Below are positions 11,571 to 22,624 of a DNA stretch of 64,000 nt, one piece after another. Source of the stretch: Spinacia oleracea (Eukaryota > Streptophyta > Magnoliopsida > Caryophyllales > Amaranthaceae); contig NC_079487.1 in the NCBI RefSeq assembly GCF_020520425.1, positions 44,647,219 through 44,711,218 of the forward strand, in the 5' to 3' direction. The notes beneath the pieces were generated by a model that saw only the letters and a program-made list of their open reading frames with translations, did no database searches and was not told the origin of the DNA. Each line of letters starts with the position of its first letter. Within the stretch, counting starts at the first letter, position 1. The position numbers and the translations under genes are program-made.

Positions 11571-12045
11571 CAAAAACATGGTCCAAAATGAATGAAACGA
11601 TTCCAAGACCCCAAAAGTCCTAAATCCTTAAGCAGCTTTAGCATGTCTTAAGTAGTTTAAGATTTTAGGTAAGCAAAACCTATTGCTAGTAATTTCCAAA
11701 TTACTCTTGGTTAATAAATTAATACCATAATTTATCCCATTGCCACAACATAATTCCATTGTTGTTTGAGTTGAAACCACAATCAACGTGCTCCTTTAGG
11801 ACGCCTTACCACCTAAGTCAACTAAAATAGCACCTCGCTTTAGCGTAAACTTACTATCTTAGATCCCTAGATTTTTGTAAGTGCTTGATTTGGAAGGCAA
11901 TTTTTTTAAACTCAATATTACTTTGGACCTAGTTGTTTCTATGTTGGTTCGATTATTTAGTAAACTTAATCTAATCGAGTCATACGAAACAACCTATTCA
12001 TGCAAAGCATACATACATTCATACATTCACGCATAATATATATAT

Positions 12046-12141
<96 letters not shown>

Positions 12142-13991
12142 TTGCATAAATAAATGGTGATCTAGTATGGCCCGAAATTTCTTGTCTTGAAGCATCCAAT
12201 CTTCATCACCTCCTTGTTAGCTTGGCATCGTCTTGAATCTTCGTTCAAATGCTAACTTAAAGTTCTAAACTTAGAAATACTTGAAAATAATAAATTACAT
12301 CAAAATTTCCATGGTACGCAGACCATATTTAGAACTTTACATTCAAAGATAGAACGGTACGCAGACCTTATTTAACTATCCTAAATTGGCCATACTAGTC
12401 ACTTGGAGTACCTGCATTACATAAAATATATATTCTATGCATTCACCCATTCGTGTGCTAAAACGAATGGCCCATGTAAATATGCAAGTATTTACGTGAA
12501 TTAATTAAAATTCACGTTCACATAAACGCGTCCTAAAAGATTAATCAATTTCCAAATTATTAATCCTTAGACTTTATACTAATTAAAATTGAATTTAATT
12601 AAAATAATGCGACCTACGAAAATAATTAATAATAATTATTTCATTTTAATTTTATTTAGTGGCTCCCACTCAAACAATTAATTATTCCGGATAATTAATT
12701 ATGAAATATTAAATTAAAACTCGCGGCCTGGCCCAAGCAAATAAAATATTAAATTAAATATCCCGTTAGCCCAAATTAATGCAAATATACGAAGCCCAAC
12801 GAAATAAATAATTTTCAACGAAAAAAGTTCAATTACGTAGTTGGACTTGGCTTGCGCCCAGCCCAATCCCTTGCGTGTGGCCCATGAGGCGCACGAGCAA
12901 GCTCGCACACCCCCAGGCCTTCGCGCACGCGCGTGTCCGCAGCTATCGATGCCCCTACGCTGCGTCGTGTGCGTTCGTGTGTGCTGGACGTCGCATGGCT
13001 CGCGTCTTGCTTCGTCGCAGCCCCGCAAGCGTCCCGCCCGCCCCTTTCCTCGCCCAACGCGCACGAGGCACGCAGCATGCTTGCTGCTGCCCGTGTCGCA
13101 TGCGGCTTGGCCTAAGCATAGCAGCCCGTATGGCTCGACGAGCCATACGTCCACCATACTTGTGTTCGTGCCCTTGGTTCGTGATACGGACCAACTTAAT
13201 TAAAATTTAATTTAATTTCACGAACTTGCATTAATTTTATTTTTCAAAAAGTTACGATTTTTTTATTTTCGAAAAACAACGATTTTTAACGATTTAATAA
13301 ATTCCAACGACAATCCAATTTCGTAAAATTATTAAATCAAGGGCTAACAATATTCAAACTTTTAAGAACGAACGAATCAACATTAAAGTTTGAACTTTTA
13401 ATTAATAAAATCCGAATCTTAAATCGTTCATAAACAATTAAATTTCAGATTTTTAATAATTTGGTTTAAGTGCGATTAAAATTAACGAAACCATTCAAAA
13501 TTTTAATCCAATAATTTTTAAAATTAGCCACTGACCCATGAAATTGTATCCCCTTTCCCAATTAACCGAATTATTAAACCAAAATTAATTAAAATGCAAT
13601 TAGGGTTTCAAATTTTACGAATTGGGGAAAGGCAAAATCAGGGTTTATACTTATCGGAAAAGCAATTCCGAGTAGTTTAGGTCGACCTTTTAATTGAATT
13701 ACTGTTCGACACTTTTAATTTTTAATGAAAAATTAACAAAAACGCCAAAAAAAACGACACTTTGAGGCCTGTTTTTGCAATTCCGTTCTCATGAGTTGAT
13801 CTTAGAAAATCGTTTTCAATCAAATTAGGGTTTTAAAACTCGAAAAAACGAACATTTTTGATTTCGGACCTGATTATTACGCAATTCATCCAATAATTCG
13901 TAAAAATTCCGAAAAATCAACAAAAATCCCAAATTTTTCGACAGATGCAAAAACAATAATAATCATGTTAATTCATGCTTTGAATACATAA
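11570..13991 (-). other. Copia-A leader
   Basis: This noncoding leader is nearly the same as the Copia-B leader (40200-43675). It holds the paired GGTACGCAGACC motif at 12310-12330 and 12353-12372, the TA microsatellite (12051-12137), and a GC-rich block at 12840-13160. Open frames over the GC block are compositional. The foldback minisatellite present in Copia-B (40535-41453) is absent here, so this copy shows the uninterrupted state near 11790. Confidence 0.75.
12051..12137. repeat. (TA)n microsatellite, about 87 bp
   Basis: An uninterrupted TA run is preceded by imperfect TA/CA repeats from about 12036. A longer run lies at the same place of the Copia-B leader (41693-41811), so the microsatellite was present in their common ancestor or source leader. 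Confidence 0.95.
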
Positions 13992-14005
13992 GGCTCTTGA
14001 TACCA
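13992..14005 (-). promoter_or_regulatory. Primer binding site of Copia-A
   Basis: On the - strand the sequence TGGTATCAAGAGCC begins one base after the LTR end. It fits the 3' end of plant initiator tRNA-Met, the usual primer for copia elements. It also fixes the end and orientation of the LTR. Confidence 0.85.
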
Positions 14006-14006
14006 C

Positions 14007-15022
14007 TGTAGGGGAATACAGTTAAACGTAATAACATGTGCGGAAACAATCCCCAAAGCCAGGAAACATGTATAAAGCACAGATTAAGCAAACTTACATT
14101 CGAAGCGTGTTTTCCACAATAATCTGTCAACGAACACGAACAAATAAATCCACTTGTCGTTCCTCTACTTGGTTCACCGACACGATCAGATCTGTCTTGA
14201 TTATCGTAGCTTAGACAATCGATCAAGACACTTTTTCTTTTGGGATGAAAACACTATGGAGGCACAGAGAGAATTAGGGTTCTCTGTTTTCTCCTAGGGT
14301 TGTGTGTATTGTGTTATGATTGTGCTAAGTTGGAAAAATAGGTTATAAGGTTATTTACATAACCTTACTAACCGACCAAGCCATGAGGCAAGACCGGCTA
14401 GCAAGCCCGCACGCCAAACAAACGGACACGCACAGCCAGTGGGCCGTGGGCCGCGCTGCTGCTGTGTCGTGGTCTTGGCCCGCACGCACGTGCACATCTC
14501 CGCGCCATAAGGGCCTCGCTGCTGCTGCGTTTTCTTTGCTTGCTCGCCTAGTCGTGCGCACGCCCATGGGCCTTGAGTGCTTCGTGCACTCGGCTCGTGG
14601 GCCGCTCCTCGTATTCGCGATTAAATATATTTTCGATATATTATTTATCGTTTCGTATACGACGAATCACCATCGTACGATACAATTTATTCGTCTCGCC
14701 TAGCTTACGAATATTCCCGATACGATATACGATTCCGATGCAAGGTCGTATCGTATAATACGTTTCCAACTTAAATCCCGAAAGGCTATTAAATGAATTT
14801 CCGATTCATTTAATCCGTTGATCTGTTACGTGTCATTGGTGTGACCTTGTAGGTTCAGTCAAGAGTAAGCTATGAGTTCAATATCCATTAGAACTCACTG
14901 ATCGGAAGCATTGCTCCAGCTAGCTGTTCCGATCACTTGATCTCACTGAATTAATTGTTCGCAATTAATCTGAACCTTGGTATTAGACTTAAGCTCCTTG
15001 GGTGAAGGACATATTTCCTTCA
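14007..15022 (-). repeat. Copia-A 5' LTR (1016 bp)
   Basis: Read on the - strand it starts TGAAGGAAATATGTCC and ends TTCCCCTACA. It is about 1 kb and highly similar to the LTRs of Copia-B and Copia-C. It shares only terminal and U3 patches with the 1.4-kb LTRs of Copia-1 and Copia-2. It contains a GC-rich block (14380-14600) and a segment dense in TCGTATACGA-like palindromes (14640-14760). The first five bases beyond its outer end are GGTTG; the partner copy is not in the window. Confidence 0.9.
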
Positions 15023-15426
15023 GGTTGGTCTAGTGGTTCTATAAATTTTGTTTGATTGAGGCGTTGATCTTTCAACGACGGAAAAATGCCCTATCACATC
15101 CATTTATATCCAGCTTTTAAAAACAATTAATAAGCCATTTAATACATTATTGAAACAAAAGCATATTTTGATGGATTTTGTAGTCAAGTGCTCGGTATTT
15201 ATCATACCTACATCTAATGTTCCTTTTTTTTTCAATTGCGTTCTCTATTCCATTATCTTAATACTCTTTTCATTTTTACTTACAGATGACGTACATAAGT
15301 TATGTATTCATTTTGGTTGTAATTATCCCATCTACGTCGCATGTAAGAATAACTTCATTTTGTAATTTTTTGGTTATTTTGGCCTTAGCTATTATCTAAT
15401 AATCCGTATATACTCAAGATTGTCAA
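15023..15426. other. Unassigned 404-bp spacer between two LTRs
   Basis: This is AT-rich DNA between the Copia-A and Copia-2 LTRs. A short 71-codon frame (15150-15365) is leucine/isoleucine/phenylalanine-rich and has no recognised family. I see no LTR or TIR similarity to the rest of the window. It may be older host or element DNA into which both copia elements inserted. Confidence 0.5.
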
Positions 15427-16849
15427 TGAAGGAAATAATGCCCTTGGTCCAAGTATGCATTCAATGCTAAGTCTAATAAATGCGGTTCAGTATTAATTAA
15501 TTATGCAAGTTAATAATTCAGTGAGATCAAGTGAACTGTATGCCTAGCTAGAGGTCGCTTCAGTTCAAGTGGAATTAATAATATTAATCCACGGCTTACT
15601 CTTGACTGAACCCGTAGGGTCACACAAATAGTACGTGAACGGATCAAGTATTTAAGTGAATTAAATACTCCATTTATGAATATTCGGAATCAACGGATCT
15701 CGGTTCCAGTGGGAGCTGAAATCGTCAAAAGGCAAATTATGAATACTCCGGAAACGATGATATTGCCGGAAATGGAAATATGGATCGTATCGGAAATATA
15801 AATATTATCCAAGTCGTAGATGTTGCCGGAAACGGAAACATGGTATGTATCGGAAAAAAATTATTGGAAATGGAAATATTACCGAAATCGGAAATATTGC
15901 CGGAATTTGAAATATTATCGGAATCAGAAATAAATTCCGGAATCGGAAATATTAAATATTTGTTCGAAATAGAAATTAATTTCGGAATCGGAAATATTAA
16001 ATATTGTTCGAATCGGAAATGAATACCGGAAGCGGAAGTGTGACGTACGAAATAAACATCGGACGAGCTTGCTAGACGCAAGGCCCAACATGAAGCAAGG
16101 CCCGCGCCTAGCGAAGCCCGCCAAAAGCGAGCAGCAACAAAGCAGCATCCCGCGCCGAGCAAGGCAGACCCAACCAAGCGTAAGGCAAGGCCAGGCCCAG
16201 CCAAGGCAAGGCAGCAGGCTAGCAGCGCCCTCGCATGGGCCGCGTGCCAGCGCTGCTGGGCCGCGCGCGCACGGCGCCCTTCGTGGGATGCTTGTGCGTG
16301 TGTGTGTTGTGTACGTGCATGCCTCGAATCCTTAGACGCTTTGGATTTTTCCGATTAGTTGTTTTCCTAAATCCACTAGAGTTAGTCGTTTAATTAAACA
16401 CTAAAATACAAAGGACTAATTTAAGTAGAATTCTAATTGAATTAGTAAATTGAATCCTAGTGGATATCTAAGTCCGATAAATCCTCCCTATAAATAGGTG
16501 ATGAATAATCAAAATTTATATAACATATTCATAAGTATTCATATAGTTTTAAGATTAAACTGAGCTTAATAATTTGCCAAATATTAAGTTCAAATAACAT
16601 AAAACCTTAGACTATATTCTAGTTAATTGAATCTAAGGCGGATCCGAACGTGCTGTGGACTATCTACGGAGGGACGACACATGGAGTCCTAAACTTGTTC
16701 TTGTTCGGTTCGGGAGCAGCTAGGGAAGGCACGCGTCACATGTATGTATCCTAAATTATGCTAATTGACTATGTGGCAATTAATTTGGATTTCTGGCTTT
16801 ATGGTTTTTCCGCATGAAATATATGTTTTATATTTGTCATAACCTAACA
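15427..16849 (+). repeat. Copia-2 5' LTR (1423 bp)
   Basis: TGAAGGAAATAATGCCC...CATAACCTAACA, same family as 6975-8359. It has the CGGAA array (15744-16040), a GC-rich block (16070-16320) and TATA-like CCCTATAAATAGG near 16490. The right end is fixed by the adjacent PBS. Confidence 0.92.
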
Positions 16850-16850
16850 G

Positions 16851-16862
16851 TGGTATCACGAA
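16851..16862 (+). promoter_or_regulatory. Primer binding site of Copia-2
   Basis: TGGTATCACGAA follows the LTR after one base. It resembles the initiator tRNA-Met PBS (TGGTATCA core), with divergence after the eighth base. Confidence 0.75.
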
Positions 16863-19440
16863 CCTCTAATTAATTCCATAATCAATTATAGTTAACATGG
16901 ATAAATTTTATAAATTTTCAATGAATTAAAGGGGTGATTAATTTCATTGTATGTAATTAATTGCAAATTAGTGCGATTATTTGATTATATGTTCGCAGGA
17001 TTTTTCGGCAGTTTTGTCAATAATGGTCGGAATCTTCTAATTTTATAGTGAATTACGTATGTAAACGACGTTTTAAAATTTTGACAAAAATCAAAGATTT
17101 GTCGCCGAACCCAGAATTCCCAAATTTGAAGCCTAACTATGACTTTTCGGAGGTTTTAGTTTTTGGAACGCAAAATTTATAATTTTTATAATGTTAAATT
17201 AAATATTTGCGAATCTTGTATGTAAATCTTGAATCAATGATTGACCTACTATATATGTTTAACAATTTTAAAGCCTAATCTTGTTAATTATACAACCTAA
17301 TTTGCAATTGTAATTAATTTGTTGAAATTCGAATAATTCAGAATTTGATTTGATTTTCATAATTAATTAGCAATTTAATTAGGAACCTATGATTAAAAAC
17401 CACCATAAAATTTGTTAAAATAGAAAAGTTTTAAAATTATATGACCCTAGATTTGAATCCATGAAAATAAATATAATCGGAAATTAATTTGAATAATAAA
17501 TTTTCGATTTTTCGCCTAAATTTAAGAAATTAATATGAGTTATTAATTTGTCGATAAATTTAAATTATAAAAGTTTTAAATTTTTATGAAATTCGTTCAC
17601 GAATCTTGCACGCACGAAGCAATGGACGCTTGTTATCCTTAAGGAGTGTTGTATAGTGCGGGCATGCGACGACGAGCAAGGGAGCTCGTCGCCCATGCGG
17701 TACGATGCAACGAGCAAGGCCGTGGCACATGCGCGCAAGGCAGCAGCCCTGCCATGCACTGTGTGCTACGTGCACGTGGGCGGAGAGGCGAGAAGCAAGG
17801 CAGCGATCACACATGGCTGCGCGCGTGGGCAGCGAGAGCTGGCTCGACCAGGGAGCGCTGCCCAGCCAAGCGAGGGAGCGTGCTGCGCGCAGGCGTGGCT
17901 TGCTCGGCTTGCTGCGTCTGCGCATGGCTGCTCGTGTCTTGCGGTACGATCAATCGAGTGGCAGCCCATGGGGAGCTGCTGCTACATGGGCTCGACGAGG
18001 CATGGGCGCAGGCTCATGGCCTTGTCTTGGCCCGATTGGTTCGTTTTAATTTTAATTTTTCGGTTGAAAACGATTTTAATTAAATTTAAATTCGTAATTT
18101 AATTTTTTCTCGGAATTTAAATTTGAATAATTTAATTATTATAAATTTATTTATACTAATTATTTTACTAAAGTTAAAACCTTGATAAAATTTAAATTAA
18201 TTAATTTAATCAACTGAAAATAAAGCAAAGGATTTAAATAATATTTTATATGAGCTTTAAATTTTAATTAAATTTGTAAGTTTCTGGTTGGACTAGGAAA
18301 TACAATTTTATGTTTAAAATTCGTAAAGCATGTAAATTTCTTGGTTTTAGTGGGAGCGTTTTAGTCATAAACTCTTGATTAGGTCTACATTCCTTTATGG
18401 TTAAAACAACTCGATTAGAATTAATAAGGATTGAATAATTTTTAGATTATTGGAAGTCTTGATTAATTGCTGCAAATATTTATGTGATGCATAATATGTT
18501 CTACTAACCAGCTATGTGGGCTATTCATTGATAAATGAATGGGTGAATGGTATATTGTAAATGTACTATTTTGCAGGTTATGGAAAGTGACTAGTATGGC
18601 TCAAATAGGATAGAAAATATGGTATGCGTACCATTAATTTGAATGTAAAATTGGTCTAATGCACCAAAGTTTTTAATTTAAATATGGTCTGCGTACCATC
18701 AAATAGTTGTAATTAGTTTCAATTATAGCATATCCTATTTGAAGAAAATGGCGCCTCCCATGGTGAAATTCAAGACGGAGTTTCTAATCCATTTTCAAGA
18801 CGGAGTTTAAAGTTGAAGCTTCAAGATGAAGTCGGGCCATACTAGATCACATTTATATCTTATGCATGCTTTAAGTTATTTATTGCTTTAAATATGTCTT
18901 AATTATGCATGAGATTGTGGCTTGATTATGTTGCATGATTAAAGATTTTAGTTCACTTAAAATCTAACCAACATAGTAAGAGCCTTAAGTTCCAAACTTA
19001 AAAAAAAAATTGAGTTAAAAGGTGCCATGCCAAAATAACACTTACTTGGATAACCTTTACATCAATCTTAGTAATAGTTTTCCGCCTTATCGAGGTGTTA
19101 CTTATTGATCCTAAAGGGGGTAAGGTACGCAAATAATTGTGAGTACATGTTGGTTTTGGTGAAACTCAACGATATAAGTAAGGAGTCCTTTTATTTCGTG
19201 GCAAACGGGATAGGTTTACCTAATAAGTTCTTAGACGTACCTATCAACCAATAATAGTTTCTAGACTATTAGCAAAGGATTTGCTTACCTAAAATATTTT
19301 AGAATTGAGTCTAAATACATAATGTGCTTAATTCTTCAATGATTTAAGGATCTTGAATTCATTTTATTCACACCTGCCGAAACAATAAATTCGAATAAAA
19401 TGCAAATGACTTGTTTAAAATTGCATGATTGCTCTAATTT
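16863..19440 (+). other. Copia-2 leader
   Basis: This noncoding stretch includes 17560-18050, which matches the first 700 bases of the window (GC-rich block), and the paired motif at 18614-18633 and 18681-18699. Frames of 113-148 codons at 17584-18102 overlap each other on both strands of the GC block and are not credible genes. The first half (16863-17560) is AT-rich; its Copia-1 counterpart is off-window. Confidence 0.75.
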
Positions 19441-19950
19441 TCAAGTTATTACTCATGATAAATGTTTAGACTTTGCGTGCTTCAATGTATGTTTTAATTA
19501 TTGTTTATAATTATATATCTTGCACTGCAGTAAATCCTTTTAGAAAGGTAACAGTAAATTTCCTCGATTGGTAGTGAATCCAAGAACGATTCACGGAAAT
19601 GAGAGAAAATGAGCAATTTAAAATGTACGTTTCTTTTAGCGACTTTTATGGTTGTTTTCGAGTATCAAAGTCGAATGGAAAACCAATTGGTGCTTGTGAA
19701 TTCAAAATACAATGTAGTATTGAGATCATAAATCATTGAGTTTAAACGCTCAGCTTTACCAATGGTTAACAACCTAATATCTTTGTCCATTTAATTCTCG
19801 AATGAGTCTAGTCCCTAGACATTCGAATAGATCGATGCTTAGAGAACTTTAGAAGCTTCTGGTAAGATCATTTAGTTGAAACAGAATATTCAACATAAAT
19901 AAAATGGTAAGAACCTTGTTGGAGTGACATTGGACATGTCTAAATTATTT
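19440..19950 (+). pseudogene. Copia-2 gag scrap
   Basis: After the leader the sequence no longer follows Copia-1. It does share patches with the inverted Copia-A relic at about 11150-11290, for example ACCAATGGTTAACAACC at about 19757-19773. This places it in the gag region of that element type. No frame is open. Confidence 0.45.
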
Positions 19951-19989
19951 CATTTTCTTAATTTCAATTATGCATTCAACTATCATTTT

Positions 19990-20591
19990 TATGTTATTTA
20001 ATTTTAATATGTGTGAGTAGATTAAATCTAGGGTTTTGGGAATCCATGAATTAATATTAAGGGATGAATTATTATTGTTGATTAATGGTGTTATTGTTTG
20101 ATTTCGATCTTATTGATTCATTATATTGCTATGCAATTAGATTTGCGCATGTTTAGTTGTTATAGTTACGCAGTATTGAGTTAATAATCAAGAGATGCAA
20201 CTTGATGCTAAGGCTAGTTTCAATAGGTAGAATTAGTTCTAATAAATTGCGAGAGCCTGTTATTGCTAATTCTATGATTAATATCGATTCGAGAGAGCAT
20301 GTTAGTCTGATCAATCGTTTCAATTATTGTGAATTATTGTGTTTCATCCTAGAATATTGTTCATTGGTGAACCTATACCCTAGGCCCTTTATTATTGATT
20401 TTCTCATTGTATAATTATCGCCGCAGTTTAATTAGTCAACCCAAACCATTTTCTTGTTACCAATAGTCTAGACCTTTATTTTAATAGTGGAAAGAACGAT
20501 GTTTCCCTGCGGAGTCGATCCTGACTTCCCTTGCTATTTGGTTAGAGAATTTAGGTTATCTTTGATTAGGTGATAAGACTTTAGCCTATCA
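19990..20591 (+). repeat. Athila-like 5' LTR, 3' portion
   Basis: AT-rich sequence ends with GCGGAGTCGATCCTGAC...AGCCTATCA directly before the PBS, a layout common to Athila LTR ends. The left boundary is uncertain by at least 50 bases; a TGTCTAAATT at about 19936 is a possible start. A 70-codon frame at 20202-20414 is not credible as a gene. Confidence 0.55.
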
Positions 20592-20596
20592 AATTT

Positions 20597-20613
20597 TGGC
20601 GCCGTTGCCGGGG
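20597..20613 (+). promoter_or_regulatory. Primer binding site of Athila-like element
   Basis: TGGCGCCGTTGCCGGGG, preceded by AAATTT. This is the characteristic PBS of Athila-type gypsy elements, usually assigned to tRNA-Asp. Confidence 0.88.
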
Positions 20614-20719
20614 AAACAGTTTTATTTTCTACTATTGATTGTTGTTCTAGATTATTTTCTCACAATCTCAGGACTCCTGTTCATTGAGACCGGATCTCAT
20701 AACTGTTTGTTAGTTTTGG

Positions 20720-22525
20720 TTGTCTATGCACAGGATCGTAGATACTAGTGATCTTACTCCATTCAATCCTGAACCTGAAAGGACCTTTCCTAGACAAAGA
20801 AACTTTATCAAACAGTTGGGAGACTATTCTGACTCTGAATCTAATCATCTTGTTGGCGATCATTTTCCTACAGGTTCAGAGATGGGTGACGAAACAGAAC
20901 CAAGGATTACGAATTACTCTAAGCCAAGTCTTTCCGTGCTACCTAAGGCAATCATGCCTAATATTGCTGCTCACAGTTTCAAAATTGAGCCTGCTTTGAT
21001 AAATATGATAGAAAGGCATCAGCTCGGTAGGGAGAAGGGTGAAGACCCTAATCTTCATATTCAATCCTTTATACAGTATTGCTCTACTATCAAGCAGAAG
21101 AATGTCTCTGCAGACCAGATTATGGAGATGCTTTTTCTATTTTCTCTGAGTGGAAAAGGCAAGCTATGGATGAATGGGCTAAATCGAACAACAATGAAAA
21201 TTATCGATTGAGAATCTTTGTCTCTTGCATTCTATGTGAAATATTTCCCACCTAAGAAAATAGCTCGCTTGAGGAGCTAGATTATTGCTATCACACAACA
21301 GGTCGATGAGAGCTTGTTTGAAGTCTGGGAAAGGTTCAAAGATCTTCATAGAGAGTGCCCACACCATGGTATGCAACCGTGGTTCTTGATCCAACATTTT
21401 TATAATGGTCTGGGTAACGATTCTATGCTTATTCTGGATTCTGCTGCTGGTAGAAGGTTTATGCAACTTCCTTTGTCCAGGGCTATGGAAGTGATTGAGG
21501 ATATGGCCACCCACAATGCCCAATATGGGAATCCTAGAGGCCTTCCTAACACATGTGGTAAGCATGAGATAAATTCTATTGAACAACTTACTGCTCAAAT
21601 GACTGCCTTACATTATAAGTTCGATAATTTGCAAGCTACATCATCTCAATCTGCTCAACCTGTTAGTGTAGCTGCATGAATGCCCAAACTGTGAATGTAT
21701 GTGATAGTTGTGGGGTGTCTGGCCATTATGCACATGAGTGTAGAAGCTCCATTGAGCAATGTAATGCATTTCAGGCCTACAAACAAAACAACCCATACTC
21801 CAACTCTTACAATAAGGGGTACAAAAATAATCCCCTTCTATCCTACAGGAGTACCAATGTTCAAAACCCACATCAGATTCAACATCCTCCACCACCACAT
21901 CAACAATATCAATCTAGGGTCAACTATAATCAACAACATTCTGGTGGACCACCTGGGTTCTCTAGACCACCTTATACCCCTCCACAGGCACAAATTCCAC
22001 CATCACAGCCTCATGCCTCTCAGTCTGACCCTATGTTAGTGGAAATGCATAATATGATGCTCCAAATGCAAAAGTCTCTTATGGAAAAGGATGCAAAAAT
22101 TGATGAATAACAAGATCATTGATAATCAATTGACACAAATAGCCACTAGTCTTGCAGGGAGTACCCAAGGGCAACTCCCTTTACAGCCTGATAATAAAGA
22201 GACTGCAAATGCTATTACACTTCGGAGTGGGCATGGGTATGAAGACCCTTCTATGCCTGTTGTTTATTCTAGAGTGTCTGCTAGTGATCTGGTTAAGAAA
22301 GTAGCTGAAGAAGTAGTCACAGAGAAGATAGTAGGTGAAAAGGTAGCCCGTGAGAAAGAGGTTACACCTGAGAATAAAAAGGGGACTAAAATTCAAGTAC
22401 CACCTATTGTACTCCCCTTCCCAAACTGTCAACTCAAGAATAAGCTAGACAAGAAGTTTGGTAAGGTCTTGGATGTGGTAAAAAATTTGCAAGTAACTGT
22501 TCCTTTTACTGAGTTAATTTTATAA
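20720..22525 (+). pseudogene. Athila-like gag
   Basis: Gag would form the particle shell and package RNA. Fragments read in order. 20720-21211 holds the capsid-like part with Asn/Pro-rich start. 21212-21676 continues in the same frame across a TGA (21209) and a TAG (about 21278) and includes FEVWERFKDLHRECPHHG. At 21676 the frame changes into a zinc knuckle CDSCGVSGHYAHEC. 21850-22080 is a Pro/Gln-rich linker, and 22091-22525 a Lys/Glu/Val-rich tail after another frame change. The two early stops sit where Trp and Gln are usual in this family, consistent with C-to-T type decay. Confidence 0.8.
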
Positions 22526-22624
22526 GTTCATGCCTATGCTAAATTCATGAAAGATATATTGACCAGGAAACGTGATTTTTGTGAGGTTGAGACTGTAGCC
22601 TTTACTAAGGAGTAGAGTGCTTTA

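Larger units (their letters stand above)
8360..15022 (-). mobile_element. Copia-A: decayed Ty1/copia relic
   Basis: Read on the - strand it has 5' LTR (15022-14007), PBS (14005-13992), a long leader (about 13991-11570), then decayed gag and pol down to 8360, where Copia-1 interrupts it. No open frame of useful length remains. The order of alignable stretches with Copia-B and Copia-1 (protease, integrase, RT) shows it was once complete. The 3' part is outside the window. Confidence 0.85.
15427..19950 (+). mobile_element. Copia-2: truncated Ty1/copia element
   Basis: It has a 5' LTR (15427-16849), a PBS (16851-16862), a leader closely related to that of Copia-1, and then a scrap of decayed gag at about 19440-19950. 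There is no pol and no 3' LTR: the element is cut by the Athila-like element somewhere between about 19.94 and 20.0 kb. The five bases before the LTR are GTCAA. Confidence 0.85.

Noticed and set aside
12714..13210. Frames of 79-147 codons on both strands in the Copia-A leader GC block; likewise 42468-42836, 7347-7871, 16069-16335 and 17584-18102
   Set aside because: Same compositional effect in leader or LTR GC blocks; frames are not conserved between copies.
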